Of a stretch of 64,000 nucleotides of DNA, positions 36,795-49,080 are shown piece after piece. Numbering within the stretch: position 1 is the first letter of the stretch; every line of letters begins with the position of its first letter. The position numbers were made by a program, and so were the translations under genes. This DNA is from Leptobrachium leishanense (lineage: Eukaryota; Chordata; Amphibia; Anura; Megophryidae), in assembly GCA_009667805.1 (NCBI GenBank), contig CM019065.1, positions 16,566,952 to 16,630,951 of the forward strand, given 5' to 3'. The notes under the pieces are model-generated. The model saw only the letters and a list, made by a program, of their open reading frames with translations. It made no database searches and had not been told where the DNA came from.

Positions 36795-38970
36795 CATCAT
36801 CAGTCACTGTCAGCGTATAGGTACTCAGTGACCGTGTCACCCTGTATAATGATACTGAGTATCTATACGCTGACAGTGACTGTGTCACTCTGTATAATGA
36901 TACTATCAGCGTATAGATACACGGTATCATTATACAGAGCGGCGCGGTCACTGTCAGCGTATAGATACACGGTATCATTATACAGAGCGGCGCGGTCACT
37001 GTCAGCGTATAGATACACAGTATCATTATACAGAGCGGCGCGGTCACTGTCAGCGTATAGATACACGGTATCATTATACAGAGCGGCGCGGTCACTGTCA
37101 GCGTATAGATACACAGTATCATTATACAGAGCGGCGCGGTCACTGTCAGCGTATAGATACACAGTATCATTATACAGAGCGGCGCGGTCACTGTCAGCGT
37201 ATAGATACACGGTATCATTATACAGAGCGGCGCGGTCACTGTCAGCGTATAGATACACGGTATCATTATACAGAGCGGCGCGGTCACTGTCAGCGTATAG
37301 ATACACGGTATCATTATACAGAGCGGCGCGGTCACTGTCAGCGTATAGATACTCGGTATCATTATACAGAGCGGCGTGGTCACTGTCAGCGTATAGATAC
37401 ACGGTATCATTATACAGAGCGGCGCGGTCACTGTCAGCGTATAGATACACGGTATCATTATACAGAGCGGCGCGGTCACTGTCAGCGTATAGATACACGG
37501 TATCTTTATACAGAGCGGTGCGGTCACTGTCAGCGTATAGATACACGGTATCATTATACAGAGCGGCGCGGTCACTGTCAGCATATAGATACACGGTATC
37601 ATTATACAGAGCGGCGCGGTCACTGTCAGCGTATAGATACACGGTATCATTATACAGAGCGGCGCGGTCACTGTCAGCGTATAGATACACGGTATTATAC
37701 AGAGCGGCGCGGTCACTGTCAGCGTATAGATACACGGTATTATTATACAGAGCGGCGCGGTCACTGTCAGCGTATAGATACACGGTATCATTATACAGAG
37801 CGGCGCGGTCACTGTCAGCGTATAGATACACGGTATCATTATACAGAGCGGCGCGGTCACTGTCAGCGTATAGATACACGGTATCATTATACAGAGCGGC
37901 GTGGTCACTGTCAGCGTATAGATACACGGTATCATTATACAGAGCGGCGCGGTCACTGTCAGCATATAGATACACGGTATCATTATACAGAGCGGCGCGG
38001 TCACTGTCAGCATATAGATACATGGTATCATTATACAGAGTGGCGCGGTCACTGTCAGCGTATAGATACACGGTATTATACAGAGCGGCGCGGTCACTGT
38101 CAGCGTATAGATACACGGTATCATTATACAGAGGCGCGGTCACTGTCAGCGTATAGATACACAGTATCATTATACAGAGCGGCGCGGTCACTGTCAGCGT
38201 ATAGATACACGGTATCATTATACAGAGTGGCGTGGTCACTGTCAGCGTATAGATACACAGTATCATTATACAGAGCGGCGCGGTCACTGTCAGCGTATAG
38301 ATACACGGTATCATTATACAGAGCGGCGCGGTCACTGTCAGCGTATAGATACACGGTATTATACAGAGCGGCGCAGTCACTGTCAGCGTATAGATACACG
38401 GTATCATTATACAGAGCGGCGCGGTCACTGTCAGCGTATAGATACACAGTATTATTATACAGAGCGGCGCGGTCACTGTCAGCGTATAGATACACAGTAT
38501 CATTATACAGAGCGGCGCGGTCACTGTCAGCGTATAGATACACAGTATTATACAGAGCGGCGCGGTCACTGTCAGCGTATAGATACACGGTATTATACAG
38601 AGCGGCGTGGTCACTGTCAGCGTATAGATACACAGTATTATACAGAGCGGCGCGGTCACTGTCAGCGTATAGATACACAGTATCATTATACAGAGCGGCG
38701 CGGTCACTGTCAGCGTATAGATACACAGTATTATACAGAGCGGCGCGGTCACTGTCAGCGTATAGATACACGGTATTATACAGAGCGGCGCAGTCACTGT
38801 CAGCGTATAGATACACAGTATTATACAGAGCGGCGCGGTCACTGTCAGCGTATAGATACACAGTATTATACAGAGCGGCGCGGTCACTGTCAGCGTATAG
38901 ATACACGGTATTATACAGAGCGGCGCAGTCACTGTCAGCGTATAGATACACGGTATCATTATACAGAGCA
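36795..38970. repeat. 48-bp CpG-containing minisatellite, about 45 copies
   Basis: Unit GTATAGATACACGGTATCAT followed by TATACAGAGCGGCGCGGTCA and CTGTCAGC, 48 bp; many right-hand copies lack three bases (CGGTATTATACAG, 45 bp). Both lengths are multiples of three, so frames stay open on both strands across the array. Each unit carries CpG pairs in GGCGCGGTCAC. Short-unit copies cluster after 38330, so the two lengths have separate expansion histories. A small related array lies in intron 2 at 49545-49770. Confidence 0.96.
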
Positions 38971-39289
38971 GTGTGTGGATTATCACAGCACAGATACTTT
39001 GTATCACTATATAACACAGCACAGACATCATTAAGATATAGATTCTGGCAACGCTCCATGGAGCCGGCCCATTGTGATGGATTAGCCCGTAGAGGTCCCT
39101 ATACATGGCTGCCCCCGTTAGCAGATGGGCCTGCCCCCCTGGTTCATGGTGGTCCTTTGTCCCATCTGTTAGCCCACATCCACTTCATTCAGCTCCCATA
39201 ATAAAAGATTATGGGGTGGGGGTAGGTGGGAGGGGAGTGAGGACAAAGTGTTCTCTTTGAACAGCAATTACATAGTGTACATGGAAGTT

Positions 39290-42150
39290 ACATAGTGACC
39301 AGTAGGACTGGCACTGGTACAGGGTATTGAGACACTGGCATCTTAAGACTGGCATAGGGTACACACAGCCTGGCATCCCTAGCACGTGTGTATGGTATAT
39401 CCCCGGCCAGGCATCTCTAGGGTTGATGCAGATCATATACAGACTGGCATTTATGTGGCAGGACCATATTGTAGATAGACTGGCATTGTTAGGGTTGGTA
39501 TAGGTTATAGAGAGTGGCATCACTGTTGTTGGTGCAGTCCATATATAGTTTGTCATCTCATAAACTGGTACATATTATACACAGACTGACATCTCTATGG
39601 CTGGTACAGGTTATACATACAGGTCTATTCAGTAAAAGGTGAAACTCAGGAGAATTAGCAGGAGAAGAGAACAATCCAGAATAAATAGCCGATTTGGAAA
39701 ATGAGATAAATGGGAGAATTTCTCTGGTTTGGTTATTTTGACCTAGAATTTTCACTTCTGCCAATTCTCCAGAGTTTCACCTTTAGTGAAAAGACCTAAT
39801 AGACTGGCAATCTGTGATCTGTGGTTGGTACAGGCTATACACACTGGCATCTCTATGACCAGTGCAGATTATACACAAGCTGTCATCTCCTGGCCTGGTG
39901 TAGGTTATGCACAGACTGGCATCTCTCAAAATGGTGCAGATTATACACAAGCTGCCATCTCCTGGTCTGGTGTAGGGTAAGCACAGACTGGCATCTGTTG
40001 AGCTGGTGTAGGGTAAGCACAGACTGGCATCTGTTGAGCTGGTGTAGGGTAAGCACAGACTGGCATCTGTTGAGCTGGTGCAGGGTAAGCGCAGACTGGC
40101 ATCTGTTGAGCTGGTGCAGGGTAAGCACAGATTGGCATCTGTTGTGCTGGTGCAGGGTAAGCACAGATTGGCATCTGTTGAGCTGGTGCAGGGTAAGCAC
40201 AGACTGGCATCTGTTGAGCTGGTGTAGGGTAAGCACAGACTGGCATCTGTTGAGCTGGTGTAGGGTAAGCACAGACTGGCATCTGTTGAGCTGGTGCAGG
40301 GTAAGCACAGACTGGCATCTGTTGAGCTGGTGCAGGGTAAGCACAGATTGGCATCTGTTGTGCTGGTGCAGGGTAAGCACAGATTGGCATCTGTTGAGCT
40401 GGTGCAGGGTAAGCACAGACTGGCATCTGTTGAGCTGGTGCAGGGTTAGCACAGATTGGCATCTGTTGAGCTGGTGCAGGGTAAGCACAGACTGGCATCT
40501 GTTGAGCTGGTGTAGGGTAAGCACAGACTGGCATCTGTTGAGCTGGTGCAGGGTAAGCACAGACTGGCATCTGTTGAGCTGGTGCAGGGTAAGCACAGAT
40601 TGGCATCTGTTGTGCTGGTGCAGGGTAAGCACAGATTGGCATCTGTTGAGCTGGTGCAGGGTAAGCACAGACTGGCATCTGTTGAGCTGGTGCAGGGTAA
40701 GCACAGATTGGCATCTGTTGAGCTGGTGCAGGGTAAGCACAGACTGGCATCTGTTGAGCTGGTGCAGGGTAAGCACAGATTGGCATCTGTTGAGCTGGTG
40801 CAGGGTAAGCATAGATTGGCATCTGTTGAGCTGGTGCAGGGTAAGCACAGACTGGCATCTGTTGAGCTGGTGTAGGGTAAGCACAGATTGGCATCTGTTG
40901 AGCTGGTGCAGGGTAAGCACAGACTGGCATCTGTTGAGCTGGTGCAGGGTAAGCACAGATTGGCATCTGTTGAGCTGGTGCAGGGTAAGCACAGACTGGC
41001 ATCTGTTGAGCTGGTGTAGGGTAAGCACAGATTGGCATCTGTTGAGCTGGTGTAGGGTAAGCACAGACTGGCATCTGTCAAGCTGGTGTAGGGTAAGCAC
41101 AGACTGGCATCTGTTGAGCTGGTGCAGGGTAAGCACAGATTGGCATCTGTTGAGCTGGTGCAGGGTAAGCACAGATTGGCATCTGTTGAGCTGGTGCAGG
41201 GTAAGCACAGACTGGCATCTGTGGAGCTGGTGTAGGGTAAGCACAGATTGGCATCTGTTGAGCTGGTGTAGGGTAAGCACAGACTGGCATCTGTCGAGCT
41301 GGTGTAGGGTAAGTACAGACTGGCATCTGTTGAGCTGGTGCAGGGTAAGCACAGACTGGCATCTGTTGAGCTGGTGTAGGGTAAGCACAGATTGGCATCT
41401 GTTGAGCTGGTGTAGGGTAAGCACAGACTGGCATCTCTTGAGCTGGCACAATTTATACACATACGGTCATCCCTCTGGCTGGTATAGGGTATGAACAGAC
41501 TGGCATCTCTGTGGTTGGTACAGATTATACACAGACTGGCATCTCTGTGACCAGGGCAGGTTATATCTTGGGCTGGTATAGCAGGGTATGCACAGACTGG
41601 TATCTCTATGGTTGGAACAGGTTATACACAGACTGTTATCTCTGTTGGTGCAGGTTATACACGGACTGGCATCTGTTGGGCTGGTATAGGGTATACACAG
41701 ACTGGTATCTGTTGGGCTGGTATAGGGTATACACAGACTGGCATCTGTTGGGCTGGTATAGGGTATACACAGACTGCCATCTGTTGGGCTGGTATAGGGT
41801 ATACACAGACTGCCATCTGTTGGGCTGGTATAGGGTATACACAGACTGCCATCTGTTGGGCTTGTATAGGGTATACACAGACTGCCATCTGTTGGGCTGG
41901 TATTGGGTATACACAGACTGGCATCTGTTGGGCTGGTATAGGGTATACACATACGGTCATCCCTCTGGCTGGTATAGGGTATACACAGACTGACAACGCT
42001 TGGGCTGGTGCAGGTCATACACCTATTAGTATCTCTTGGTCTTGTATAGGATATGCACAGACTGGCATCTCTTGGGCTGTTACAGCTTATACACAAACTG
42101 GCATCTCTTGGACTTGTATAGGGTATGCACAGAATGACTTCTCAAAGGCT
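39290..42150. repeat. 36-bp minisatellite, about 60+ copies with diverged flanks
   Basis: Core 39960-41440 has unit GAGCTGGTGCAGGGTAAGCA followed by CAGACTGGCATCTGTT, 36 bp. Right flank 41640-41960 has a second homogenised subfamily, GGGCTGGTATAGGGTATACA plus CAGACTGCCATCTGTT. The outermost parts (39290-39610, 41960-42150) are strongly diverged. A MITE at 39620-39798 interrupts the old left flank. The array stops about 245 bp before exon 2 of efnb3. Long open frames on both strands are artefacts. Confidence 0.96.
39620..39798. mobile_element. MITE family M, copy 2 (3-bp TSD ATA)
   Basis: Ends CAGGTCTATTCAGTAAAAGG and CCTTTAGTGAAAAGACCTA, flanked by ATA at 39617-39619 and 39799-39801. The middle shares GCCGATTTGGAAAATGAGAT and TTATTTTGACCTAGAATTTT with the copies at 6544 and 58874. 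It sits within diverged copies of the 36-bp minisatellite. Confidence 0.78.
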
Positions 42151-42395
42151 GGTGTAGACCTCACTCAGGAAGGTGGTATGTTTAGGAGACTTAATGTTGG
42201 TGCTTCCATCGAGCTTGCAGGTACAGAGCACGAGAAATGTTAGTGATAAATAAGGTGGGCACACAGGCTGGCAAACACTTTGATAAAGCTTTTATGGACT
42301 CTTGCATGAAGCGGTTATAATGTGAAACCTGTGATAATCGCTACTTGTGTCTCTCTTTCCATGCAGCCAGTAACCCATTCCTTCTTTCTTAACAG

Positions 42396-42691
42396 ATTTC
42401 AGGATTCAGAAGGCTACGTGCTCTACCCCCAGATCGGCGACAGACTGGACTTACTTTGCCCCCGCTCAGAGCCCCGTGGGCCTTTTTCCTCCTCTTCATA
42501 TGAGTATTACAAGCTTTACCTGGTGGGCACCGAGGACGAGGTGCTGACCTGCTCCATCCTAAGAACACCTAACCTCCTCTTGACCTGCGATCGACCTGGG
42601 CAGGACCTCCGCTTCACCATCAAGTTTCAGGAGTACAGCCCAAACCTGTGGGGTCACGAGTTCAAATCTCAGAGGGACTACTATATCATTG
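42396..42691 (+). CDS. efnb3: Ephrin-B3, coding exon 2 (receptor-binding domain)
   Basis: A 296-nt exon between acceptor TTCTTAACAG|ATT and donor ATTG|GTGAGA. It completes the split Arg codon of exon 1 and encodes FQDSEGYVLYPQIGDRLDLL and following residues through SQRDYYII. It carries three of the four conserved ephrin cysteines (LLCPR, LTCSIL, LTCDRP) and the receptor-binding G-H loop FQEYSPNLWGHEF. The sequence is clearly closer to ephrin-B3 than to B1 or B2 (LYPQIGDRLDLLCPR). Reading continues past the donor as intron (no homology after DYYIIG). The exon ends in phase 1. A polypyrimidine tract precedes the acceptor. Confidence 0.96.
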
Positions 42692-43479
42692 GTGAGAGTT
42701 GTGGACCATGTCTAGTCAAGGCTCGGGAGACGTCCTGTCCCCATTAATCACTTCATGCATGCACAGGAACATGCTTTCTGGGTCAACACACTGGTGCCAT
42801 ATTGGATTTCCATGTTTGCCTATATGTTCTCCACCATTCCCGTGTCATTCTCCTGGTCTTCAACTTTTCAAAATTTCACTTCACTCCTTTCTTGCCATGC
42901 TCCCCATCTATCGAAACAACCACCCAACTCTTTCTCCAATTTGGTGTCCTAAATTGACCACATCTAACGTCCGGCTCAATGTTCATCTTAAACCCATACC
43001 AGTGATCCACCTAGCACTTCATGGTTTTAGAATTCTATTTCAGAAGCACGTGTGACAGGATCTGATCCATCATCAAGAGGTCCACCTGGCCCTCAAAACT
43101 CCCCCTTCAAAGACCTGTGTCCATTCAAGTACGAACAAGTTGTAAATCTTCATCTGTTTGGTTTAACTTCAAGATCAATCTGTAACCACCAAGAACAGGA
43201 AGTGGTAGGACAGAAATGTTATGTGTCTCCTAAGAGGTTCTTTCACATAAAGTTGAAGGACCACAATCATTTGATGCCATATATTTTATCCCGCCATTCT
43301 TCAAAACGGAATTTGTCTCCTAGACCTTCTGGGACTACTGATCCCACCATTCCTCCAGAGACAGCCCTGCCATCATAATCCTCCTAAATAGCCCTGACGA
43401 ATTGAATTCTGTCTGACCCCTTTTATGGTGTTCCCTACTACCTTTACTGATCTCACCACTCCCACAAATCCAGTCTTGT
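42692..43479. other. Intron 2, unique part
   Basis: Non-repetitive C/T-rich sequence following the exon 2 donor. No further coding similarity was seen. Confidence 0.5.
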
Positions 43480-43860
43480 CTGCCTCCAACCACTTCTTAT
43501 TGGTTGTGATAAATCCCCAAATCCAACCTGGTCTGCCCCAACTGATCCAATTCCAACCCTGTCTTCTTCACAGATCCCACCACTCCGTGAAATCCAGGCC
43601 TATCTGCCCCATGAATCAAACTTACACACCCCCAAACCCAGCCCTGTCTGCCCCATGAATCCAACTTCCACACCCCCAAATCCAGCCATGTCTGCCCCAT
43701 GACCCAATGAATCAAACTTCCACACCCCCAAATCCAGCCCTATCTGCCCCATGAATCCAACTTCCACACCCCCAAATCCAGCCCTATCTGCCCCATGAAT
43801 CAAACTTACACCCCCCAAATACAGCCCTGTCTCCTCTGCTTTTTAATGAACCTACCACTC
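43480..43860. repeat. ~44-bp minisatellite, about 5-6 copies
   Basis: Unit TCTGCCCCATGAATCAAACT followed by TCCACACCCCCAAATCCAGCC. Copies near 43590-43820 are similar; the outer copies are diverged. Strong C/A bias on the + strand. Confidence 0.85.
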
Positions 43861-44600
43861 CTCAAAATCCTGTCTGCGTTACAGACCCATTTCTGGGACC
43901 CACTGCCTCTCATCTTTCTCATCACTATCCAGCAGTAGTTTTGCTCCAAATTCTTCAGAATTTACTTATGCTGTCCTGCCCCGCTCCAGCTTATTTCCGT
44001 CACCCCTTCCCCTAACCAGGACCACCAGCCTGTTCCCCCATACCGTCCCACCACCATCCACCTACAGGCAGTCCTGTTTAACAGTTTTCCTATCCTCCTT
44101 TTGGTTACAGTTCCTCTGCCTTTTCCTGTCTCCTTTGCCCTTTTCATAATGCTCTCTCTCTTCATGGACCTCGTAAATTCTTCACTCCATCTACCTTCCA
44201 GCTCCTCTCCTGCATCGGCCTCCGTCTGAGCTCCTTCCCCTCCGTTTCCCCCTCTCCCCCTCTGGGGACACTCTTGTTTCCTCTGTCACTGAGCGGAAAT
44301 AACGAGCGTTGACATTTAGGTCAGAAAGAAAGAAAGGAAGGAGGGAAGGAGCCAGGCAGTAAATAGAAACCCTTGAGTACCGGAGCCTCCATGGCAGACT
44401 CCGGTACCTGCTATTAGTTACAATGTAGGTCAGAGTGTCAGAGGATGAACATGAGATAAAGAGAGACCTCACATGGTCGTCTGCCCCGAGACGCATCTCC
44501 TCTCGCTGTGTAAAGATTAATTTATAGGCCCCATACTGTACATTTCTCCATATACTGTAACACTCACTGTAAATCTTTCTCTACTGCGCATCTCTCTCCA
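43861..44600. other. Intron 2 sequence, nothing recognised
   Basis: Pyrimidine-rich then mixed sequence. The part 44320-44350 has GAAAGAAAGGAAGGAGG purine runs. No feature is supported. Confidence 0.4.
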
Positions 44601-46128
44601 TATTGTGTTTGTCTCTGCATATTGTACCGCTTTCTCCATACTGTTTGTCTATCTCTATGCTGCACTTCTCCCAGCTTACTTACTGCATTTTCCTATGCCT
44701 CCAACTTTACCCCCATATTGTACCTCTTACTGCGTACTATACCTGTATTCCATCTCATTGTGTCTTCTTATTGTACCCTTTCTCTCTCATTATTACCTTC
44801 GTTCCCTTCTCATGGTGTCTTCTTATTGCCCCTTCCCTCTCTGTTTGTATTGCCCCTCTTCCTCTCCCATTGTTTCTTAGTGTTTTCTTCCTTCCTCTCC
44901 CATTTTTTCTTAGTGTTTTCTTCCTTCCCCTCCCATTGTTTCTTAGTGTTTTCTTCCTTCCCCTCCCATTGTTTCTTAGTGTTTTCTTCCTTCCTCTCCC
45001 ATTGTTTCTTAGTGTTTTCTTCCTTCCTCTCCCTATGTTTCTTAGTGTTTTCTTCCTTCCCCTCCCATTGTTTCTTAGTGTTTTCTTCCTTCCTCTCCCT
45101 ATGTTTCTTAGTGTTTTCTTCCTTCCCCTCCCATTGTTTCTTAGTGTTTTCTTCCTTCCTCTCCCTATGTTTCTTAGTGTTTTCTTCCTTCCTCTCCCAT
45201 TGTTTCTTAGTGTTTTCTTCCTTCCTCTCCCTATGTTTCTTAGTGTTTTCTTCCTTCCTCTCCCATTGTTTCTTAGTGTTTTCTTCCTTCCTCTCCCTAT
45301 GTTTCTTAGTGTTTTCTTCCTTCCCCTCCATTGTTTCTTAGTGTTTTCTTCCTTCCTCTCCCTATGTTTCTTAGTGTTTTCTTCCTTCCTCTCCCATTGT
45401 TTCTTAGTGTTTTCTTCCTTCCTCTCCCTATGTTTCTTAGTGTTTTCTTCCTTCCCCTCCCATTGTTTCTTAGTGTTTTCTTCCTTCCTCTCCCTATGTT
45501 TCTTAGTGTTTTCTTCCTTCCCCTCCCATTGTTTCTTAGTGTCTTCTTCCTTCCCCTCCCATTGTTTCTTAGTGTTTTCTTCCTTCCTCTCCCATTGTTT
45601 CTTAGTGTTTTCTTCCTTCCTCTCCCATTGTTTCTTAGTGTTTTCTTCCTTCCTCTCCCTATGTTTCTTAGTGTTTTCTTCCTTCCCCTCCCATTGTTTC
45701 TTAGTGTTTTCTTCCTTCCTCTCCCTATGTTTCTTAGTGTTTTCTTCCTTCCTCTCCCTATGTTTCTTAGTGTTTTCTTCCTTCCTCTCCCATTGTTTCT
45801 TAGTGTTTTCTTCCTTCCTCTCCCTATGTTTCTTAGTGTTTTCTTCCTTCCCCTCCCATTGTTTCTTAGTGTCTTCTTCCTTCCCCTCCCATTGTTTCTT
45901 AGTGTTTTCTTCCTTCCTCTCCCATTGTTTCTTAGTGTTTTCTTTCTTCCTTCCCCTTCCGTTGTTTCTTTGTATTTCCTCTCACATTATGTATCTTTAT
46001 TACTCTTTTTCCTCGCTCATTGTTTCTTTGTGTTCTCTCTATTCTTCTCGCATTGTGTCTCCTTATCAATGTTTCTTTGAATTTCCCCTCCTTATCTCTC
46101 CTTGTGTTTCCTTATGTCCTCTCTTCAT
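44600..46128. repeat. 33-bp pyrimidine-rich minisatellite
   Basis: Core 44860-45965 has unit CATTGTTTCTTAGTGTTTTC followed by TTCCTTCCTCTCC, 33 bp, about 33 copies, with CTATG and CCATTG variants that often alternate. The flanks (44600-44860, 45965-46128) are diverged. The + strand is almost pure T/C/G-poor pyrimidine. The same style of array resumes at 47890 on the far side of a retroelement. Confidence 0.94.
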
Positions 46129-47885
46129 CTCTTTTTTTTTTAATATTTTTTTTTTTATTTTGAACCTATGTCAGTTACACAGGATGACAAGACAATAACG
46201 AGGGCCATGCAAGGCCTACCAAAACAGTTGCAGAGAAAAACATCCAAAGGGTAGGGATAATTACAGAACGGGGAAGCGCAATGAGCTAGAAGCTCGGCGT
46301 GAGGGCTGAGCAGTAAGAAGCAAAAGAGGTAGAGTCTGCTTAGAGAGGCAAACAGGGAAAGAAAGAAAAAAAAACTAAAAAAAAAAAGGAGGGGGACTGC
46401 CCAATAAGTCGTGGCATACCCAGCTCACCCCGGCAACCCTAAGGCGACCGAGGGAGGGGCCACAGGAGACGTGGGGCCAAAAGGACAGCCAGAGCCTAGG
46501 TTACCGTCCCAGCAGCTCGAGCAGGTTACTACACGATGTCCCAAATAACAAAAAAAAAAAAAGAGGGGGGTGGGGGGAGGAATCCTGATGCCCCAGCAGA
46601 AAAAGGTCTACTAGCCCCAGTACGTAATAGGTAGGACTACTTGATCGCTCGGGTGAACACAATAAAGCACATAAGTCTCAGAAGGGGAGGGAGAAAAAGT
46701 GAATAAAAGCAAACGTTGTGCCGCAGGGAGGAAATCACAATGGAGGGATCTCAATGGGGGGGGGTAAAGCAGGTATGGATCAATCAGGCTGCAGGGCAGA
46801 CCCCTCCACCCTAGTCCAGGTCATGTTGCCATACGTCCGGTGAAGAAGATACCCCCATCGATAGCGACCCTTGTGGGCCCAGAGAATCGCCGTGGCCTCC
46901 CCGAACCACCAAGGCAAGAAACGGCAAGTCCTGGAAAACAGCGATCTCCAAGCCTTCAAAATGAGTCGGGGGAGCCCGGGATGTTACACTCAGCAGCTGG
47001 TCCCGAACAAGGATATCCCTCATGACCACGATGATGTCCCTGGAGGCTCCCAGGGGAGCTGTCACCGCCTTCCGGACCCGGATCGCTGATAACGAAGGAC
47101 CCAGAGGATCACCTGGGAGGGCTAGGACCGCGCTCAGAAATCGGTTGACCAGGGGCAGGATCTCAGCGTCCGGGATAGAGTCCGGGACACCTCACAGCTT
47201 GATGTTCCGTCGGCGATGACGGGTCTCCATGGCCATCAGCAACCTGCGTCTGGAGCATTGCGACGGAAGAGAAGGTAGAAGCCTGTGCTACCTCTAAGTT
47301 GCCTGAGAGTCCAGTCCCACCACCTCAGTGCGGAGGGAGGAGAGGTCAGAACGCACCTCCCCTAGCTCCTGGGTCCAGGAAGAGCGGGCATTCGCTAAAA
47401 GAGCTCTAATGTCCCCTCGTGTCGCCGGGAGGTCCTCTGGGTCTGCGGGTAAGACCAGCTGCGTTGCTGGGGGGGGGGGGTGCGACAGGGCCCGAGTCTC
47501 AACATACCCCAGTGATGGCTGGGGATCGGGACAAGTCACACATACCTCTTGATCCAGCCAAAGAGATGTGGATGTCGGGGAGAAGGGGATCCTCCACTAC
47601 CACACCGCGTTTGTCTCGTTTACCCATGGTATGGGGAATGCAGGAGTGTCAAGGAGGGAAAGAGCACGAGGAGGCAAGATGGCGCCAACAGGGTGTTATG
47701 CAGGGCCCGGGGAGCCATGGGCGGCAGCTTTGTTCGGTGAGCCAGATAAGATAGGATTCCGTTCCCAACGCAAAAGGCAGGTAGGAGCGACGAACAGTGG
47801 GCAATGTCCAGAAATAGCACTAAAAAGGCAGGAAAATGCAGGAGCCGGTCAGACACACGTCCACTCTCTTCCAATGCTTAGCCAC
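46129..47885 (-). mobile_element. L1/Tx1-like retroelement carrying only ORF1
   Basis: Minus-strand element with a poly-T (poly-A on its own strand) at 46129-46155. Its minus-strand translation contains WTQELGEVRSDLSSLRTEVV (coiled-coil type, about 47310-47400), then LPLVNRFLSAVLALPGDPLG and SRDIIVVMRDILVRDQLL with FEGLEIAVFQDL (about 46900-47160). That order and spacing match the coiled coil and RNA-binding part of L1-type ORF1 proteins. A start-like ATGGGTAAACGAGAC lies at about 47626. Several stops and frameshifts break it. No reverse transcriptase follows before the tail. It splits a pyrimidine minisatellite. Confidence 0.72.
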
Positions 47886-47889
47886 GCCC

Positions 47890-49080
47890 CTCTCATACTC
47901 TCTTAATGGTTCTTTGTATTTCTTCTCTTCTTTTCTCCTTGTATTTAATCTCTTCCTCTCTTATTGTTTCTTTACATTTCCTCTCTTTTTGTGTCTCCTT
48001 ATTGCCTCTCTTCCTCTCTCTTTGTATCTTTCCTGTCTCTTTTCCTCTGTCATTGTCTCTCCTTATTGGCCATGTTCCTCTCTCATTGTTTCTTTGCATT
48101 TTTTCTCTTCCTCACTCATTGTGTTTCCTTATTGCCTTTTTCATCTCTTAATGTTTCTTTGTATTTCCTCTCATTGTGTCTCTCTAATGCCCCTCTCCTC
48201 TCTCATTATTACTCTCATTCACTTCTTGTTGTATCTCCTTATTGCCCCTCTTCCTCTCACGTTGTTTTTTGTATTTCCTCTCTCATTGTGTTTCTTTATT
48301 ACCCTTTTTCACTCTCATTGCTTCTTTGTATTTTCTCTCTTCCTCTATCAGTGTGTCTCACTATTGCCCCTCTTCCCCTCTCATTGTCTCTCAGTATTTC
48401 CTCTCTCGTTGTTTTTCTGATTTCCTCTCTCGTTGTTTTTCTGATTTCCTCTCTTGTTGTTTCTTTGTATTTCCTCTCTCATTGTTTCTTTCTATTTCCT
48501 CTCTCATTGTTTCTTTCTATTTCCTCTCTCATTATTTCTTTCTATTTCCTCTCTCATTGCTTCTTTGTATTTCCTCTCTCATTGTTTCTTTCTATTTCCT
48601 CTCTCATTGTTTCTTTCTATTTCCTCTCTCATTGTTTCTTTCTATTTCCTCTCTCATTGTTTCTTTCTATTTCCTCTCTCATTATTTCTTTCTATTTCCT
48701 CTCTCATTGCTTCTTTGTATTTCCTCTCTCATTGTTTCTTTCTATTTCCTCTCTCATTGTTTCTTTCTATTTCCTCTCTCATTGTTTCTTTCTATTTCCT
48801 CTCTCATTGCTTCTTTCTATTTCCTCTCTCATTGTTCTTTCTATTTCCTCTCTCATTGTTTCTTATTTCCTCTCTCATTGTTTCTTTCTATTTCCTCTCT
48901 CATTGTTTCTTTCTATTTCCTCTCTCATTGTTTCTTTCTATTTCCTCTCTCATTGTTTCTTTCTATTTCCTCTCTCATTGTTTCTTTCTATTTCTTTTCT
49001 CATTGTTTTTTTTGTATTTCCTCTCTCATTGTTTCTTTCTATTTCTTTTCTCATTGTTTTTTTTGTATTTCCTCTCTCAG
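47890..49080. repeat. 25-bp pyrimidine minisatellite
   Basis: Core 48420-49080 has unit ATTGTTTCTTTCTATTTCCT plus CTCTC, 25 bp, about 26 copies. The left part is diverged (CTCATTGT-TCT-CTTATTGCC). Shared words with the 33-bp array at 44600-46128 (CATTGTTTCTT) suggest that both descend from one field later separated by a retroelement insertion. Confidence 0.92.

Noticed and set aside
36700..39201. Long YRYTVSLYRAARSLSA and IPCIYTLTVTAPLCIM frames
   Set aside because: Artefacts of the 48/45-bp minisatellite, open on both strands.
39821..41494. 557-codon WCRVSTDWHLLS frame and minus-strand counterparts
   Set aside because: 36-bp minisatellite translation; no protein family signature.
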